From: Dioscorea cayenensis subsp. rotundata
Lineage: Eukaryota > Streptophyta > Magnoliopsida > Dioscoreales > Dioscoreaceae
Direction: 5' to 3'
Assembly: GCF_009730915.1 (NCBI RefSeq)
Contig: NC_052477.1
Coordinates: 1,364,001-1,428,000, forward strand
DNA length: 64,000 nucleotides
This document shows positions 47,386 through 59,460 of this stretch, piece by piece. Position numbers and translations under genes: made by a program. The first letter of the stretch is position 1. Each line of letters opens with the position of its first letter. The notes beneath the pieces were generated by a model. It saw only the letters and a list, made by a program, of their open reading frames with translations, was not told the origin of the DNA and did no database searches.

Positions 47386-47696
47386 GAAAAAAAGAAGAAC
47401 AAGATGCAATGAGCCTTCTAAACTTTTTTTTGACAAAAAGCAAGCAGGAAGGAAAAAAAAAATGCACAATTGTATGCATAAAGGTCAGACATGATGTGAT
47501 TGGGCGGTTTTTTTCCCATCATTTGCAAAGGCAAAAATGAAATTTCATAATATGGACCCACTTCAAGTGACCGATAGGGGGTAAAAGAGAATTTAAATTA
47601 TAACAGAAGGACTGTCCGGGGTGTGCAAAAGTTGGAGAGGGTTTTTAGGGATTTTTGAATATCATGAGGGGCAAACAATCATTTTTCCTAAAAATA

Positions 47697-47935
47697 GAGA
47701 ATATAAATCAGATTGATATTATAAAAAAATATATAAATATAACATATATTATCTAATTATGTAAATGATAAAATAAAAGTTTAAAATAATATTACTAACA
47801 GCTTAAGTTTTTAGATGTAATTAATCAATTATGGAAGATCATTGAAAAAAAAAATCAACATTATAGTCATTCTTCTAGATGTTTAGTCAGCACTTTCTCA
47901 AGTTTTTGGACGAGTGATGTGAAATTTAAGACTTT

Positions 47936-47966
<31 letters not shown>

Positions 47967-48706
47967 AATAAAAAATGTATGAAAAATATTTTTAATTTTT
48001 AAAAAATTAACCTGACTAGAATAATGAAAAAAACATGAAGCGGGATTTCTAGAATGTTAAACCTTATGATATATATTTTTATTGACCGGGAGATAATTCA
48101 TTCTGCATCATTATATTAAAAAAATAAAATGCATCATTATATTAAAAAAAATAAAATATATGAATCATTTTTATATGTATAGATTTCCTTTTTTATTTTT
48201 TATATTTTATAAAATTAAGAATTTATTTTTAATAAAAATCCATAAAACTGGCAATTTAAATTTAAACCTCGTCACTAACTGATCGATTTAATTTTAATTT
48301 ACAACAAACTAAATATTTTAAAAATATTAATTATATTTTTTTATTAGTGACCCATTGAGTTTACTTTTTGCTTTTTGTTTTTTTGTGTCCCCCAACCCAA
48401 TCGAGTTTACTTTAATATTGACAACTAAGAATAAAAACACAAATAAGTTTATTTTTTTCAATTTTTCAAAAAACATGCTGATGATGTGCCAATATAATTC
48501 AATTCATACCAAATAAAGGCACACATATTATTTATTGTGAACAAGGAACAGGGACAAGCTTGCCCAAACAAGAAGAGGCTCAACAAGAAGCCATACAAAT
48601 CCTCACACAAACACTCAAATAAAATTGCCTTCAAACTTATTGTAGGATGTATATATAGATGATGTTTAAACAACACCAAGATGTATATATGATGCAAGAA
48701 GGCAAG
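47697..48706. other. AT-rich intergenic DNA downstream of the PR-10 gene
   Basis: No gene seen. A (TA)n tract lies at about 47937-47967. AAATGCATCATTATATTAAAA-type phrases repeat at about 48105-48150. The part next to 48706 is the PR-10 3' UTR. Confidence 0.5.
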
Positions 48707-49022
48707 TTAAGCACAAATGGTAGGGTGTGACAAGAGATAAGCCTCAGTAGCCTTGATAGCTTTGGTGATCCCCTCCTTTGCCTTTGCTTCCTCATCACCA
48801 GGCTTGACTCCAGGGAGGACTTTGAATGTTGTGGTTACTTTGACAATACATCCTCCACTGCTAGTCGGTGTAAATTTTGAATGTGTTGACATACACTCTA
48901 ATTTAGTTCCCACATCTCCACCTTCAATGGTGGTATTTTTGACCTCAAAATTGTTATGGTCAATTGAATCAAGACGCTCCTTCGCAAAGGGAAAAGGCAA
49001 CACTGCATGCATTAATATATTA

Positions 49023-49067
<45 letters not shown>

Positions 49068-49309
49068 TCTCATATCAGATAATTAAACAAATTTTGGTCT
49101 ATAAAGTTTATTATATGCATATATATATATACACCTGGAGTGAAGTTGATTTGCCTGATACTTCCGGCACTGCCATCACCATGGATATGATCAATGCTCT
49201 TAATATGCTCTGGAACGATCTTTGGGCCGAGATTGTGCCACTCAAGGACAGCGGCCTTGAACATACGGCTGGCAGGGATGGAAGTCTCGACCTCAATAGT
49301 TGTAGTCAT
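48707..49309 (-). CDS. PR-10 / Bet v 1 family protein
   Basis: A small cytosolic pathogenesis-related protein with a hydrophobic ligand cavity; PR-10 proteins bind small plant metabolites and are stress-induced. Minus-strand exons 49309-49135 and 49002-48707 give 156 residues, the usual length. The single intron sits after codon position 1 of residue 59, near the conserved PR-10 intron site. The start is MTTTIEVETSIPASRMFKA. The glycine-rich loop appears as GDGSAGS (44-50). The core continues LPFPFAKERLDSIDHNNF and TTIEGGDVG, ending AIKATEAYLLSHP. Many Bet v 1 members carry a Thr/Ile-Lys after the loop; here it is SIRQ, placing it in a less typical subgroup. A TATATA element on the minus strand (49398-49393) lies about 85 bases before the ATG. 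The intron contains an (ATA)n tract. A decayed relative lies about 6 kb away on the same strand. Confidence 0.92.
49023..49064. repeat. (TAA)n microsatellite in the PR-10 intron
   Basis: About 13 uninterrupted ATA/TAA units inside the 132-base PR-10 intron, making up nearly a third of it. Confidence 0.9.
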
Positions 49310-49575
49310 TCTGATTTCTTCTCTTTGGCTCGAACACTTAGATAAGAAGTGAGCTCACTTGTTTGTGTTGAAGCTCTTGAGGAAATGGTGGGTATATAGA
49401 AGATGATGATGGTGGGTAGGTGTAGGTGCATCAAAATTCAAAAAAGAACAGCATTCTCTCAATATCAATAGACTAGAAATTTTAATGTTTCTAGAAATGC
49501 TGATGGTAAAGATAAAGGTTGGTGTATAAAGCAGGCTACAATATTTCAGAGGAATGGGCATTTAGTCTTGATTTT

Positions 49576-50290
49576 AGACTAGAATAAAAGCAAAAATCCA
49601 AGACTACAATTAAAGTAACAAGACTTGTCAGACATGAAAGAAATTATTACTTCTTTCTTCATTCTTGGTGATTTTCACACACACAATATATATATGATGT
49701 GGATTAATTTATTTTTTATAAACATATATACATGACTTTGGCATATAGACATGTTTCGAATTCTTGCCGCTTGATTAGGAAAAAAAGTTATGAACTTGGT
49801 TAATGGAATGCTGATTTCATGGTATTTTTATTGGTTGGAAAATAATGGATATATGGTATGAAAGTGAACAAGCCATAATTTATTGAAACTAAAAAAACAC
49901 TACACCAATATTAAAGCAACAAGTACAACCAACAGTCAGTTGATATATTAGTACCAGATCTTTTGCGTAAATTATTCATTTTGGGGATGACTCGAAATCA
50001 AATCTAGCTCAAATTCCACAGATGACTCGATATCAAACCAAGCTCAAATTCTATGTAAAAAAAAGGCACATGTGTTTATTGAGCTTGCTCTAAATATATG
50101 AATATCTTAAATTTATTTTAAATGAGGACAATTGTCGTCCATTTGTTTAGTATGTTAAGGGGAATTAAACAAGGAAGAACCGCCCATGACACATCAACTG
50201 GAGTTGGAAAATAATGTTAATTCTAAATCAACATTATTATAAATTAGAAAATAATAGGTATATGAATAATTTTTTATATAGACAATTTCT
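49576..50290. other. AT-rich region upstream of PR-10 to the second gap
   Basis: Upstream flank of the PR-10 gene. A small repeat of ATGACTCGAAATCAAA/ATGACTCGATATCAAA lies at about 49985 and 50022 with AGCTCAAATTC following each. No gene seen. Confidence 0.45.
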
Positions 50291-51290
50291 NNNNNNNNNN
50301 NNNNNNNNNNNNNNNNNNNNNNNNNNNNNNNNNNNNNNNNNNNNNNNNNNNNNNNNNNNNNNNNNNNNNNNNNNNNNNNNNNNNNNNNNNNNNNNNNNNN
50401 NNNNNNNNNNNNNNNNNNNNNNNNNNNNNNNNNNNNNNNNNNNNNNNNNNNNNNNNNNNNNNNNNNNNNNNNNNNNNNNNNNNNNNNNNNNNNNNNNNNN
50501 NNNNNNNNNNNNNNNNNNNNNNNNNNNNNNNNNNNNNNNNNNNNNNNNNNNNNNNNNNNNNNNNNNNNNNNNNNNNNNNNNNNNNNNNNNNNNNNNNNNN
50601 NNNNNNNNNNNNNNNNNNNNNNNNNNNNNNNNNNNNNNNNNNNNNNNNNNNNNNNNNNNNNNNNNNNNNNNNNNNNNNNNNNNNNNNNNNNNNNNNNNNN
50701 NNNNNNNNNNNNNNNNNNNNNNNNNNNNNNNNNNNNNNNNNNNNNNNNNNNNNNNNNNNNNNNNNNNNNNNNNNNNNNNNNNNNNNNNNNNNNNNNNNNN
50801 NNNNNNNNNNNNNNNNNNNNNNNNNNNNNNNNNNNNNNNNNNNNNNNNNNNNNNNNNNNNNNNNNNNNNNNNNNNNNNNNNNNNNNNNNNNNNNNNNNNN
50901 NNNNNNNNNNNNNNNNNNNNNNNNNNNNNNNNNNNNNNNNNNNNNNNNNNNNNNNNNNNNNNNNNNNNNNNNNNNNNNNNNNNNNNNNNNNNNNNNNNNN
51001 NNNNNNNNNNNNNNNNNNNNNNNNNNNNNNNNNNNNNNNNNNNNNNNNNNNNNNNNNNNNNNNNNNNNNNNNNNNNNNNNNNNNNNNNNNNNNNNNNNNN
51101 NNNNNNNNNNNNNNNNNNNNNNNNNNNNNNNNNNNNNNNNNNNNNNNNNNNNNNNNNNNNNNNNNNNNNNNNNNNNNNNNNNNNNNNNNNNNNNNNNNNN
51201 NNNNNNNNNNNNNNNNNNNNNNNNNNNNNNNNNNNNNNNNNNNNNNNNNNNNNNNNNNNNNNNNNNNNNNNNNNNNNNNNNNNNNNNNNN
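50291..51290. other. Assembly gap (1000 N)
   Basis: Exactly 1000 N, a fixed placeholder. It removes the upstream exons of the gene whose 3' end lies at 51449-52516. Confidence 0.98.
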
Positions 51291-51448
51291 TTTGCTATAG
51301 TTTGGTTGGTCTTCCTCTTGTTGTTTTGGTGACATGTAGGTTGCGATGATTTGCAGTGTGATCTGCGCAGTTCTGTCAGAATCTTATGTGAGCCTCAAAT
51401 GCTTCAGATACTATGAGAAATGCTCCTTGATATTCAAAAAGCTCTTCA

Positions 51449-52516
51449 ATGAGATCTAATGGTGGTCGCGTCAGGGTAGCTAAAAGCGCCTCGATGAAAT
51501 TACTAATTCAAACAGCATGCTTGGCGGCAAAACTTCTATTTACACACAGTGAGGCATATGATTTCGATCATTTGCCTAACTTTGTTTCTCGTGAAAATAC
51601 TGGGAGCTGGTTTGAGAACGAAACAAGATGCCAGAGCAGCAGCTGGGAGACGAGGCCTGAGTCAAAATCCAGGTTTACTTTTGTCCTCTTCAGCTTCATT
51701 ATTGCGTTAACATGTTCTTCTGGGCATGACTGGTAATGTTAGTTGAGCTATGTCAGGGCAGCTGAAGATTAAAGAGCCTTTTTTAAAACCTCAAAATTTC
51801 TCTCATTTTGAAAAAAATAAATCCTGACTTGTTTATTGATTATCTGTAAAAATTTGGAATCATTAGAAATATCTGCTTCATTATGTTTGGTTGATGTCTG
51901 CGTCTTTCCTGGTGATTTGGTGCAGATATATCACAATATTAGTGTTTGGATTTGGTTTTATGGTGATATTGTCTAATCTACATAATTTTTGAGATTTGGT
52001 TGTTAAACATCAAGTATTGTGTATATAACTGAGACATTTGCTGGTTTGTGAACTGATGTTTATAAATATAATCATAATTTTTAGTAAACAGTGACCTTGC
52101 AAGACAAGTCCAAACATCTAAGCCCCAAACCATAGGTCTTTCTTTGAACTTATTTATTATGGGCTACTTGTACTTTTTATGTGCCTATATATTTTCATGC
52201 CTCTAAATACTACTTATAAATTGATTAGGGTTAGATATGTACTAAACTCATAAGTTTGATTGAACTTGATTGCTCATGGCTTATAGCTTGAGTATGCTGC
52301 TCTTGATGCTGCTGTCCTCCTCCATATATTTTATCAAGTCAGCTTGAGCCTCATTTCTACCAGTGAGGTGCAAGGTTGAATGGAAATCTCATTGTAGTAT
52401 TAGGGTTTGTAGAATGATTAAAGGAAATGGATTCTTTGTTTATTCTCTTTAGCCATCCAGCTGCGCCAACTGTGGAGTCTCTCACATGGGCTCTTAGGCG
52501 GAAGAAATCATCTTGA
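51449..52516 (+). CDS. 3' exons of an unrecognised gene (partial or small protein)
   Basis: Two pieces join in phase: 51449-51672 and 52453-52516 with a GT-AG intron, giving a 95-residue reading if the ATG at 51449 is the real start. Visible phrases are VAKSASMKLLIQTACLAAKL, DFDHLPNFVSREN and the C-terminal HPAAPTVESLTWALRRKKSS. I do not recognise the family. Between the gap and 51448 other frames also look partly protein-like (ending CSLIFKKLFNEI at 51453, and an interrupted frame with DDLQCDLRSSVRILCEP), so this may be the C-terminus of a larger protein whose earlier exons fall in the gap, possibly with an indel. The short basic tail is ordinary. Strand and splice frame are the main support. 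Confidence 0.5.
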
Positions 52517-54379
52517 AGCTAAATTCTTATCATGACAACCATTCACGTCCGAGTTTATCCCTTCCCTGTTTCAGACGAAGCTGCTATAAGTCAAGATGGT
52601 ACTTGGATCCATGTATTCCTGTCAGAACCTGTTTGTTTATTTCTTTAGTTATTGGTGTATATATTTCCTATTGGAGTCATGTGAAGAAAAGGCCTTCTTT
52701 TCTTTTGAAAATTTGTGTGGAGCTTGCAGGGAGGGCCATTTTCAAATGGGTGGTTTGCTTGGAATGAATTAATTATAGTTGCTTTTGAGAGAACTCATGG
52801 GAATTAGATTTTTCTTTCTTGAAGTTTGAGTTTATAAGGGTCTTATTGAAGCTAGTTGAGTGTGCCTTGGTGCATCTGATGGAAGAACTATGAACCCATT
52901 GTTCTGGATTTGGTTCATATATTTTTCTATTCAAATTTTTTATTCAGGAATTTTTTTTCTTCTTTTGCTAGTGATTTTTTTTCTTGAGGTTGTTTCCTCT
53001 CAGCCAGCATATTTTCCTATTTCCCAATGTTCTTTTTTTTTATGGGAATTTTAGTTAGGGGCCTTTTTTTGGGCCTTCACCTTTTTAGATTTCATACTTC
53101 AGACTATAAGGTTCTTACAATTGTTCTTAGGTAATTTTTGATTAGATGACATAGGTCCACTTTCATTTATGGTTAAATTTGAGTATAATAAAATAGCGAG
53201 ATACCAAAGCATCTTCCACATCTGTCAAGCTATATGGGAGGGGGATTGGCTATTAAGAATAGCCTAACCACTTCAGTTTCTGGCATGCTTGCCGAAATGA
53301 ATTAGAGAGTTGTCAATGAACACAAATTTGTGTCAAGCATGTTTCTCATAGACAGGCAAAATCATCTTAACTGTCGAAACCAATGAAAGCAAATTAGTTA
53401 CTGACAGAGCCTGCAGTGAACTCATACCTGCTATCAAAGAAGTGCCCAAAATTCAAGCTTACAGTTTTCTGCAAGGGGACTATCTACATTTCACTATGTT
53501 CTGATGTTTGACCAAACTTCTGGTCTGTCCATATTCATGCTCAGGTTCCATTTTCTGGTATTTTTTTTTATTTCTTTGGATACAAGATTTTTATTAAACA
53601 GTGAAATTGCGTTCTGAAGCTTTTGTTCTGATCAACCATTCCATACCATTCTTGAAATGATAGAAATGATTAAGCCACTGATCGACTCAGACATCATTCC
53701 AGGTACGCATTCTTCTAGATTGGCAGTCCAATCCACCGACTCTTGAAATGAAATGTTCTTATAAATGCCAACATAAATCTCTTTCAGTGATTCAATGCCG
53801 ATGATCAGGATTCCCATTTTGATTTGATTTCTAGCATATTTATTTCTCTTTTCCTATAATCAAATCCCGGATCCATGTTACAAGACCATTCAGCCAGAAT
53901 ATGTGGTAAGCACTTCTCTGACATATTTTGTCCTGCATGTTGCATTAGAAAAGTCCAGATTTCAGAGAATAAATTGCTTATCAGTTTGATTGAGTCTTAG
54001 GCCATAGATTCAACGTGCAGACCTTTTCCTTTTCAGTCTCCCATCCAATCCACACTCCCTTTGGCTCATAATTGTCTTATTTTTTAGTTCATGCTTCACA
54101 AGTCTTTATCTATTGAAATTAGTATGTGGTCCAGATGAACTTGATTGGTTAGTAGTAACTGGTCCCATTTAACTACCAGAAATTATAATGAGGAGTTTGG
54201 AGAGGTTTGATTCAGTAGGGGAAGTATCTGGTCTAGTTTGTTTGAAGGTTATTAAAAAGTTGACGGCATTCTTGGCCCCCCTCCCCATGTGCATGGCATG
54301 TGCCTCCTCTGATCTTCTTTACAAACTCTAGCCTATATAATTTTGTATTTCCATAAAAAATAGAAGCGAGGAGTACTAC

Positions 54380-54920
54380 TGGCTTGTTGACATCTAGGTG
54401 TGTGTGTACCTCTGATTCAAATGTAAAAAACAAGATATGGCCATTGGAGAGCTATACAATTTTATGTCTTTTTAGTTACCATTGATGTAATTATGTAAAT
54501 AAAATTATAAGGCTCCGACTCTTATGCTTTGAGTATTTTGATTTGAATTTAACATAGTAAATATGCTTCGGAAGAAGAACAGGTTTGTTGACATCTAGGG
54601 TGTGTTTTGGACGCCTATTTGAGCTAAGAATTTAGTATCTCAGTGTTACATCTGATTAGTTGTGAAACATAGTACAACTATTGGAACAACAATGTTGTTC
54701 AGTAAACATATATGTGCAAAAAATATAAATCTCAGTCTCTGATGCTGAGTATTTTGGTATGCATCTTGCATGATCCAAAAGTTGCTTAGGTTTGTATTTA
54801 GCTGTGTGTTTTGAGCTAAATATATAGCCATTGGAGCTCCGATGTTTACGTCTATTAAGTAAACAAATATGTATCTCAGTCTCTTAAGCTTGATTATTTG
54901 ATTTGCATCTAATATAATAC
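54380..54920. repeat. Diverged tandem repeat, about three units of ~180-230 bp
   Basis: Recurring phrases in order: GGCTTGTTGACATCTAGG / GGTTTGTTGACATCTAGG, GCCATTGGAG, TATTAAGTAAACA/TTCAGTAAACATA, and TCTCAGTCTCTGATGCTGAG / TCTCAGTCTCTTAAGCTTGA / CTCCGACTCTTATGCTTTGAG. The units are old and uneven in length. Confidence 0.6.
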
Positions 54921-55616
54921 TCCTCAAGCTTTAAATCAGGTTATGCTATTATTACTCTATATCCCCTGAATGTTGTTTCTGTTGCCAAATTACTGTAATC
55001 TGTTTGCATCCAGTCATGTATAAAATAGTTTTCTGCAGATCTTCTTTCAGATTAATTTTTTTCTATTTATCATTTACTTTTTTAGTATATCATTGAGCCC
55101 CAAACTTAGTGTTAAATTTTTTTGGTTAGAAGCTCTATAATGTAATGTTAGTGTTTTAATTAACTTAACTAGTAATATTAGTATTTAATTAAACAAGGGA
55201 ACCTTGGATTCTAAACAGTCTACTTGTTTGTTTATTGCGAGCCTGGACCAACTCCTTTCCCAATGTGGTCAAACGACCAGGAGTCGCAGACCTTGATACT
55301 TATTTAATCAAGTTTTCTTTTTTTCCGGAACCTCATAATTCCATGAACTAATGTATAAGCAGTAGTTGGTCCAGCAGCATATGGTCCCCTTCGCATTGGT
55401 GAGATGAGAGTTTGATTTCTTCTCATAAAGATGAGAGCACATGACGGTTGCGCTTATTTTTTTGTTGATAGAGTCCTCACTCTCTAGAGTGTGTCTTTAA
55501 TAATGATTTGTTCATTTTATCAAAATATATATATATATATATATATAGATCATAAAATTGTGTTTGCAAAAGTTTTGTGAAATTTTGTTTATGTTCTTCT
55601 TCTAAGCTATCTTATT

Positions 55617-55730
55617 TATATATATAATAAATTTTTTAAAAAAAGCTATGATGAGGACTTCTATTTTTTTATATATATAATAAATTTTTAAAAAAAGCTA
55701 TGATGAAGACTTCGATTTTTTAGATTAAAG
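55617..55730. repeat. ~54-bp tandem duplication
   Basis: Two adjacent copies of TATATATAATAAATTTTT followed by AAAAAAGCTATGATGA and GACTTC-ATTTTTT, nearly identical. Confidence 0.85.
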
Positions 55731-56670
55731 ACAACCAGCGCAAATTTAGTATTCTTAGATTGACATAAGATGTGTACAAATATGAATTTTTAAATCTTCT
55801 AAATTAAAACTTACAATTATTATAATATAAAATTTTCAAATCTTTTCAACTCTAATTATATGTGATTCAAAGATCTAGACACCATACACACTCTTTAATG
55901 ATTAATGAATATTTTCAAAACCATCTCAATATTCCTGTAGCCGGACACGTGCGATAAGAACTAAAGAAGAGAATTCTATTTTCGTATAGTCATAATCCTG
56001 ACAAAAACCCCATAAATACTCTCCTTTAAAATATTAACTGAAATACCTTTAAAAAAAAAAATCCAGTTCAGGGGCAGTTTATTTCCCCAAGATTATTGAC
56101 GGCAATATAATTTATATGTATTTTTAAAAAAAAATTTAAATACAATTTTTTTTATTTCACTAAAATTTTAAGCAATTGCTGTAGTGACACTCTAAATTAA
56201 AAAAAAAAATCAGTCAAAATATCAAAATAATTTTTTTATTTTATGTTTTTTATTCTTTTAATCTCTTTAATATAAAATTTATCAGTATTCTGACATATTA
56301 ATTATCCCTTTTCGATCCTCCAATTGATTGATTCAGTTTTTATCCTTCCCAATCGATGAACTAAAAATAACTCATATAAAAATAAATACTAAAAGCCCTA
56401 AAAGAGCGGATCAGCTGAAAATATTTAAATACGAGAATCAAAGTTATAAATTTTATATTAGAGTGACTAAAATAGTGAAAAACATAAAATAGAATAATAA
56501 TTTTGATATTTTAAAAAAAAATAAGCTTAATTTAATTATGCATTTTTTTTATACATAAATTTCTAATAAATAAATAAAGTGTCTGTCCACTAAAGCCACT
56601 CACAATTTTCATTCCCCCCCACCATCCATACCTCCAGCTCAAAAATCCCGCCCTCCTTCTCCCTCCCTCC

Positions 56671-56678
56671 TATAAATA
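56671..56678 (+). promoter_or_regulatory. TATA box of the DUF3511 gene
   Basis: TATAAATA lies 190 bases upstream of the start codon at 56868, preceded by a CCTCCCTCC pyrimidine tract and followed by a CT-rich leader. Confidence 0.65.
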
Positions 56679-56867
56679 ATAACTACTCCAAATAATTAAA
56701 TAATTAAATAAACCCCCACTTTTTTTAAAAACCCCCAAATTGAAAAAAATCTCAATTCCCAAAATAAGCCCTAACCCTAGAAATAGCTTCCCATTTCGTT
56801 CTCTCTCTCTATCACCCATTCCCATTCCCCTTCGTTCTCTCTCGGCCAAGATCCCTCTTCATCATCC

Positions 56868-57242
56868 ATGGCCGCCGAGGTGGACCGGGGCTACCGCACC
56901 TCCTTCCGGTCCTACGTCGCCACCGATCCCCATCTCCAGATCGTCAGCGGCAAAGCCTTCAGTGCGGCCACTCACAACTCCTATTCCCATCCGCGTCTCG
57001 TCACCACCGCCCCTTCTTGGCCCTCCGACCCCACTCCTCCACCACCTCCTAAGCCACGCAGGCATTCTTCTTCTTCTTCTTCCTCTTCGACCGCTTGGTG
57101 CTTCAGCGATCCAGAGCTTAAACGAAGACGCCGCGTCGCCAGCTACAAAGCCTACGCCGTTGAAGGCAAGGTCAAGGCCTCTCTTCTCCGTGCCATTCGA
57201 TGGTTCAAGGGTAAGTGCTCCGCCATCGTCGGCGATCGGTGA
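56868..57242 (+). CDS. DUF3511 family protein
   Basis: A 124-residue intronless plant protein with the DUF3511 domain at its C-terminal end; the function is unknown to me. The N-terminal two thirds are low-complexity (Pro run about 57-64, Ser run 67-74). The conserved block at about 77-117 reads WCFSDPELKRRRRVASYKAY and then VEGKVKASLLRAIRWFKGKC. The highly basic RRRR and the tryptophan-basic ending are family hallmarks. The start is the first ATG after a CT-rich leader (MAAEVDRGYRTSFRSY). The stop codon at 57240-57242 falls inside an 8-bp tandem repeat (GATCGGTG, three full units). A +1 frame over the same region is also open on both strands because of GC-rich codon bias; those frames are shadows. 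Confidence 0.9.
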   Translation: MAAEVDRGYRTSFRSYVATDPHLQIVSGKAFSAATHNSYSHPRLVTTAPSWPSDPTPPPPPKPRRHSSSSSSSSTAWCFSDPELKRRRRVASYKAYAVEGKVKASLLRAIRWFKGKCSAIVGDR

Positions 57243-58480
57243 TCGGTGATCGGTGATCATACCCTCTTTCTCTCTTTCTCTTTTCTCTTGTTGTAATTTA
57301 TATTTTATCTTTTGTTATCTTTGGGCCTTTCCAGTTGCTTCTCATGAATATTATTGATTTTTAATTTCTTATTATTATTATTATTATTATTATTATTTAA
57401 TTGTGAGATAAATTAAAGGGTTTTTGATTTAGGGTATTGATTTTACTGCATAAATTTAAAAATATGCGCTCATTTATAAAATAAATAAATAAATAAGTAA
57501 TAATTTGGAAGAGGAACGGCATTCTTTTTTATTTTAACATTTCACCTTGTAATCTTATTTTTTTTATTTTTTTTATTTTGTCTGATGGAATTGATGATGG
57601 TTGGTTCAAATCTTAGTGTGTTTATATGCTAAATTTTTTAATTTATAACAAAAAAAAAATCTCAAATTTATTTAGGTGGCACAAGTTTTGTTGGGGTTTA
57701 TATAGTTTGACATTAAAAAGTAAATATATAATAATAATAATTATTATTATTATTAATTCTGGGAAAGGCAAGCCTTTTATTTGTGAGATCTTGTGATGGA
57801 GACTTGTGTTGCTTTGTTGGGATTTATAATTTAACATCAATATATATTATATATTGAAAAAGTAACGCAGTGTTTTTTGGGAAAGTTAAATGGAGTATTT
57901 AATCATTCAGTCAACACCACTATCTGAATTCCGTGTTTCTCTATTCAGAAGTACGTCTAGAAAATGACCCAATTTAGTCTTTTCATTCTTAATCTCTTCC
58001 TATTTAATCCCTCTATTTTTAAAAAAATAATTAATAATTAACCTATTTTAAAGTAGAAAGGACTAAGTAGAATTATTTTTAAGAATAGATGAATTATTTA
58101 GTAACATTTCTGAGTATAGAGATAAAAAAAAAGAGAGAAAAGTAGATAGATCAATTTAGTTTTTATACCTCTATATATATATTTTTAAGAAAATATTGAG
58201 TTTAAGGTAATTAAAAATAATTTGGTATGCCGATTTGACATTGACGTATCACACGTTATATTGTGCAAAATTAAAAATTTTAATTAGCTAAAATATTTTT
58301 TTTTTAGATAATAATTAACTTATTGATGAACCATGCATCATAGACCCTTGAAATGTTGCATTCTAATTAAACAAGTTCACATGAGTAACTGTTTCCACAC
58401 ATTCTTGAAATGCACTTGTTTTTTTAAACAATTCACTTCAATAAATTTAATTAGTATCAACATTTGTTCAATTCTTTACT
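57243..58480. other. AT-rich intergenic stretch
   Basis: The 3' flank of the DUF3511 gene. (ATT)n tracts lie at about 57370-57396 and 57731-57755. No gene seen. Confidence 0.5.
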
Positions 58481-59249
58481 AATTATCTTGGGTAAAAATC
58501 TTAAGAGGTCACCAAACTATACCCATGTTTTACTTTGGATACCAAACTTCAATTTGTATCTTTTTTATCACTCTACTTCGATATAAGATTAAATTTTTCG
58601 GGGGGCTACCAAACTTTGCTTTTTATTTAATTGGGTATCCAAACTTTAATTTGAATCAAAAAGGTTACCTAGACTTTTAATTCTCTTTTCACCGTGCAGT
58701 CGCTAACTAAACTCGATCATTCGATCTCGATGTGGCGGTTCAACTTACATGAGTCGACTATTTTAATCCTCATCGTCGTTCCACATCATCATTAATATTC
58801 CACATAATCTATAGATCCGGAGTGATCGGACAATCAAGAACTTCACCATACTCCGCTCTACTCTATTGCATAGTCGATCGGTGGAATTGATGGTTGTCTC
58901 TCTTCGGCGTAGAGTGGGTGTCAAGCGCTCATCAAAGAATGATCTTGAAAATCAATTACAAGCATAACAATGAGAACTAGATGTTGGGGATCGATAAAAA
59001 TCATCAAAGAATGATCACGAAAAATCAAGAACAAGAATGTTGAAATTACTTTGAAAAGCGAGGATCCCAAAGTTCGAGAGAATAAATTCAATCAGATAAA
59101 AAGAAAATAATGCCAAACATCACAATTTATAGGTTTAGAATTTCAACTTTTCATTCATTCATTCAACAATCCATCCCAACAAACTATTGAAGAAAACCTA
59201 GCAAACTCTATAAATTACATATTAGAAAATCAAGAAAGAAACCCTAGAT

Positions 59250-59460
59250 CTAAGAACTGGTAAACTTGGTGATAGCCTTGGTGCCATCGGGACATGGAAT
59301 TCTTAGCGAGCTCTCCGGGAAGAACAAGGCGAGCGGAGGTCTTTGTAGCAAGCCAAGCGAGATGCCTCCATGCGAGCTTCGGAAGATATCATTGATGGAG
59401 TTCATGATGCCCATACCTTTGCTAGTGAAGATTAGAGGCCGTCGGGCAAAAGCGTGAAGA
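59250..59460 (-). pseudogene. Captured histone H2B fragment
   Basis: On the minus strand one frame reads SKGMGIMNSINDIF and, nearer the end, DGTKAITKFTSS followed by a stop at 59250. An adjacent frame between them reads TSARLVLPGELAKNSMS. In plant H2B these segments are (S)SKAMGIMNSFINDIF, TSVRLVLPGELAKHAVS and EGTKAVTKFTSS, in that order. About 20 residues between INDIF and TSVRLVL are reduced or missing, and at least two frame changes occur, so no H2B is made. Upstream of SKGMG the match fades (a possible PDG-type remnant of HPD). Confidence 0.82.

Larger units (their letters stand above)
44581..47688 (+). mobile_element. Mutator-like element carrying an Ulp1-type remnant (copy 2, internally deleted)
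   Basis: The ends are GGTGAAAATTGCC (44581) and, read in reverse, GGAAAAATGATTGTTTGCC (47688). The flanks TAAAAATA (44573-44580) and TAAAAATA (47689-47696) are an exact 8-bp target duplication. The right 250 bases match, in reverse orientation, the left end of the element at 29214 phrase by phrase, for example CAACTTTTGCACACCCCGGA, TGAAGTGGGTCCAT and CCCAATCACATCATG. It encodes the same start (MAVNLVN) and the C-terminal part of an Ulp1-type peptidase. It is about 2.6 kb shorter than copy 1 and contains a nested Stowaway MITE. Confidence 0.82.
52517..56660. other. Long non-genic stretch with diverged repeats
   Basis: No supported coding gene in about 4.1 kb. 52517-54200 is moderately AT-rich and may include the 3' UTR of the gene ending at 52516. 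A diverged tandem repeat lies at about 54380-54920 and a short duplication at 55617-55730. From 55500 to 56560 the DNA is very AT-rich. Phrases near 56170-56300 (ATCAAAATAATTTTTTTATTTTATG, then TATTAATTATCC) recur in inverted form near 56440-56520, suggesting a small decayed inverted-repeat element of about 350 bp. Confidence 0.45.

Noticed and set aside
47008-47412. A 134-codon plus-strand frame ending in a Glu run
   Set aside because: The Glu run is the (GAA)n tract of the transposon end; the opposite strand looks more protein-like, and neither is conclusive.
56740-57260. Alternative long frames over the DUF3511 gene on both strands
   Set aside because: GC-rich codon bias leaves all frames open; only the frame from 56868 has the DUF3511 block.
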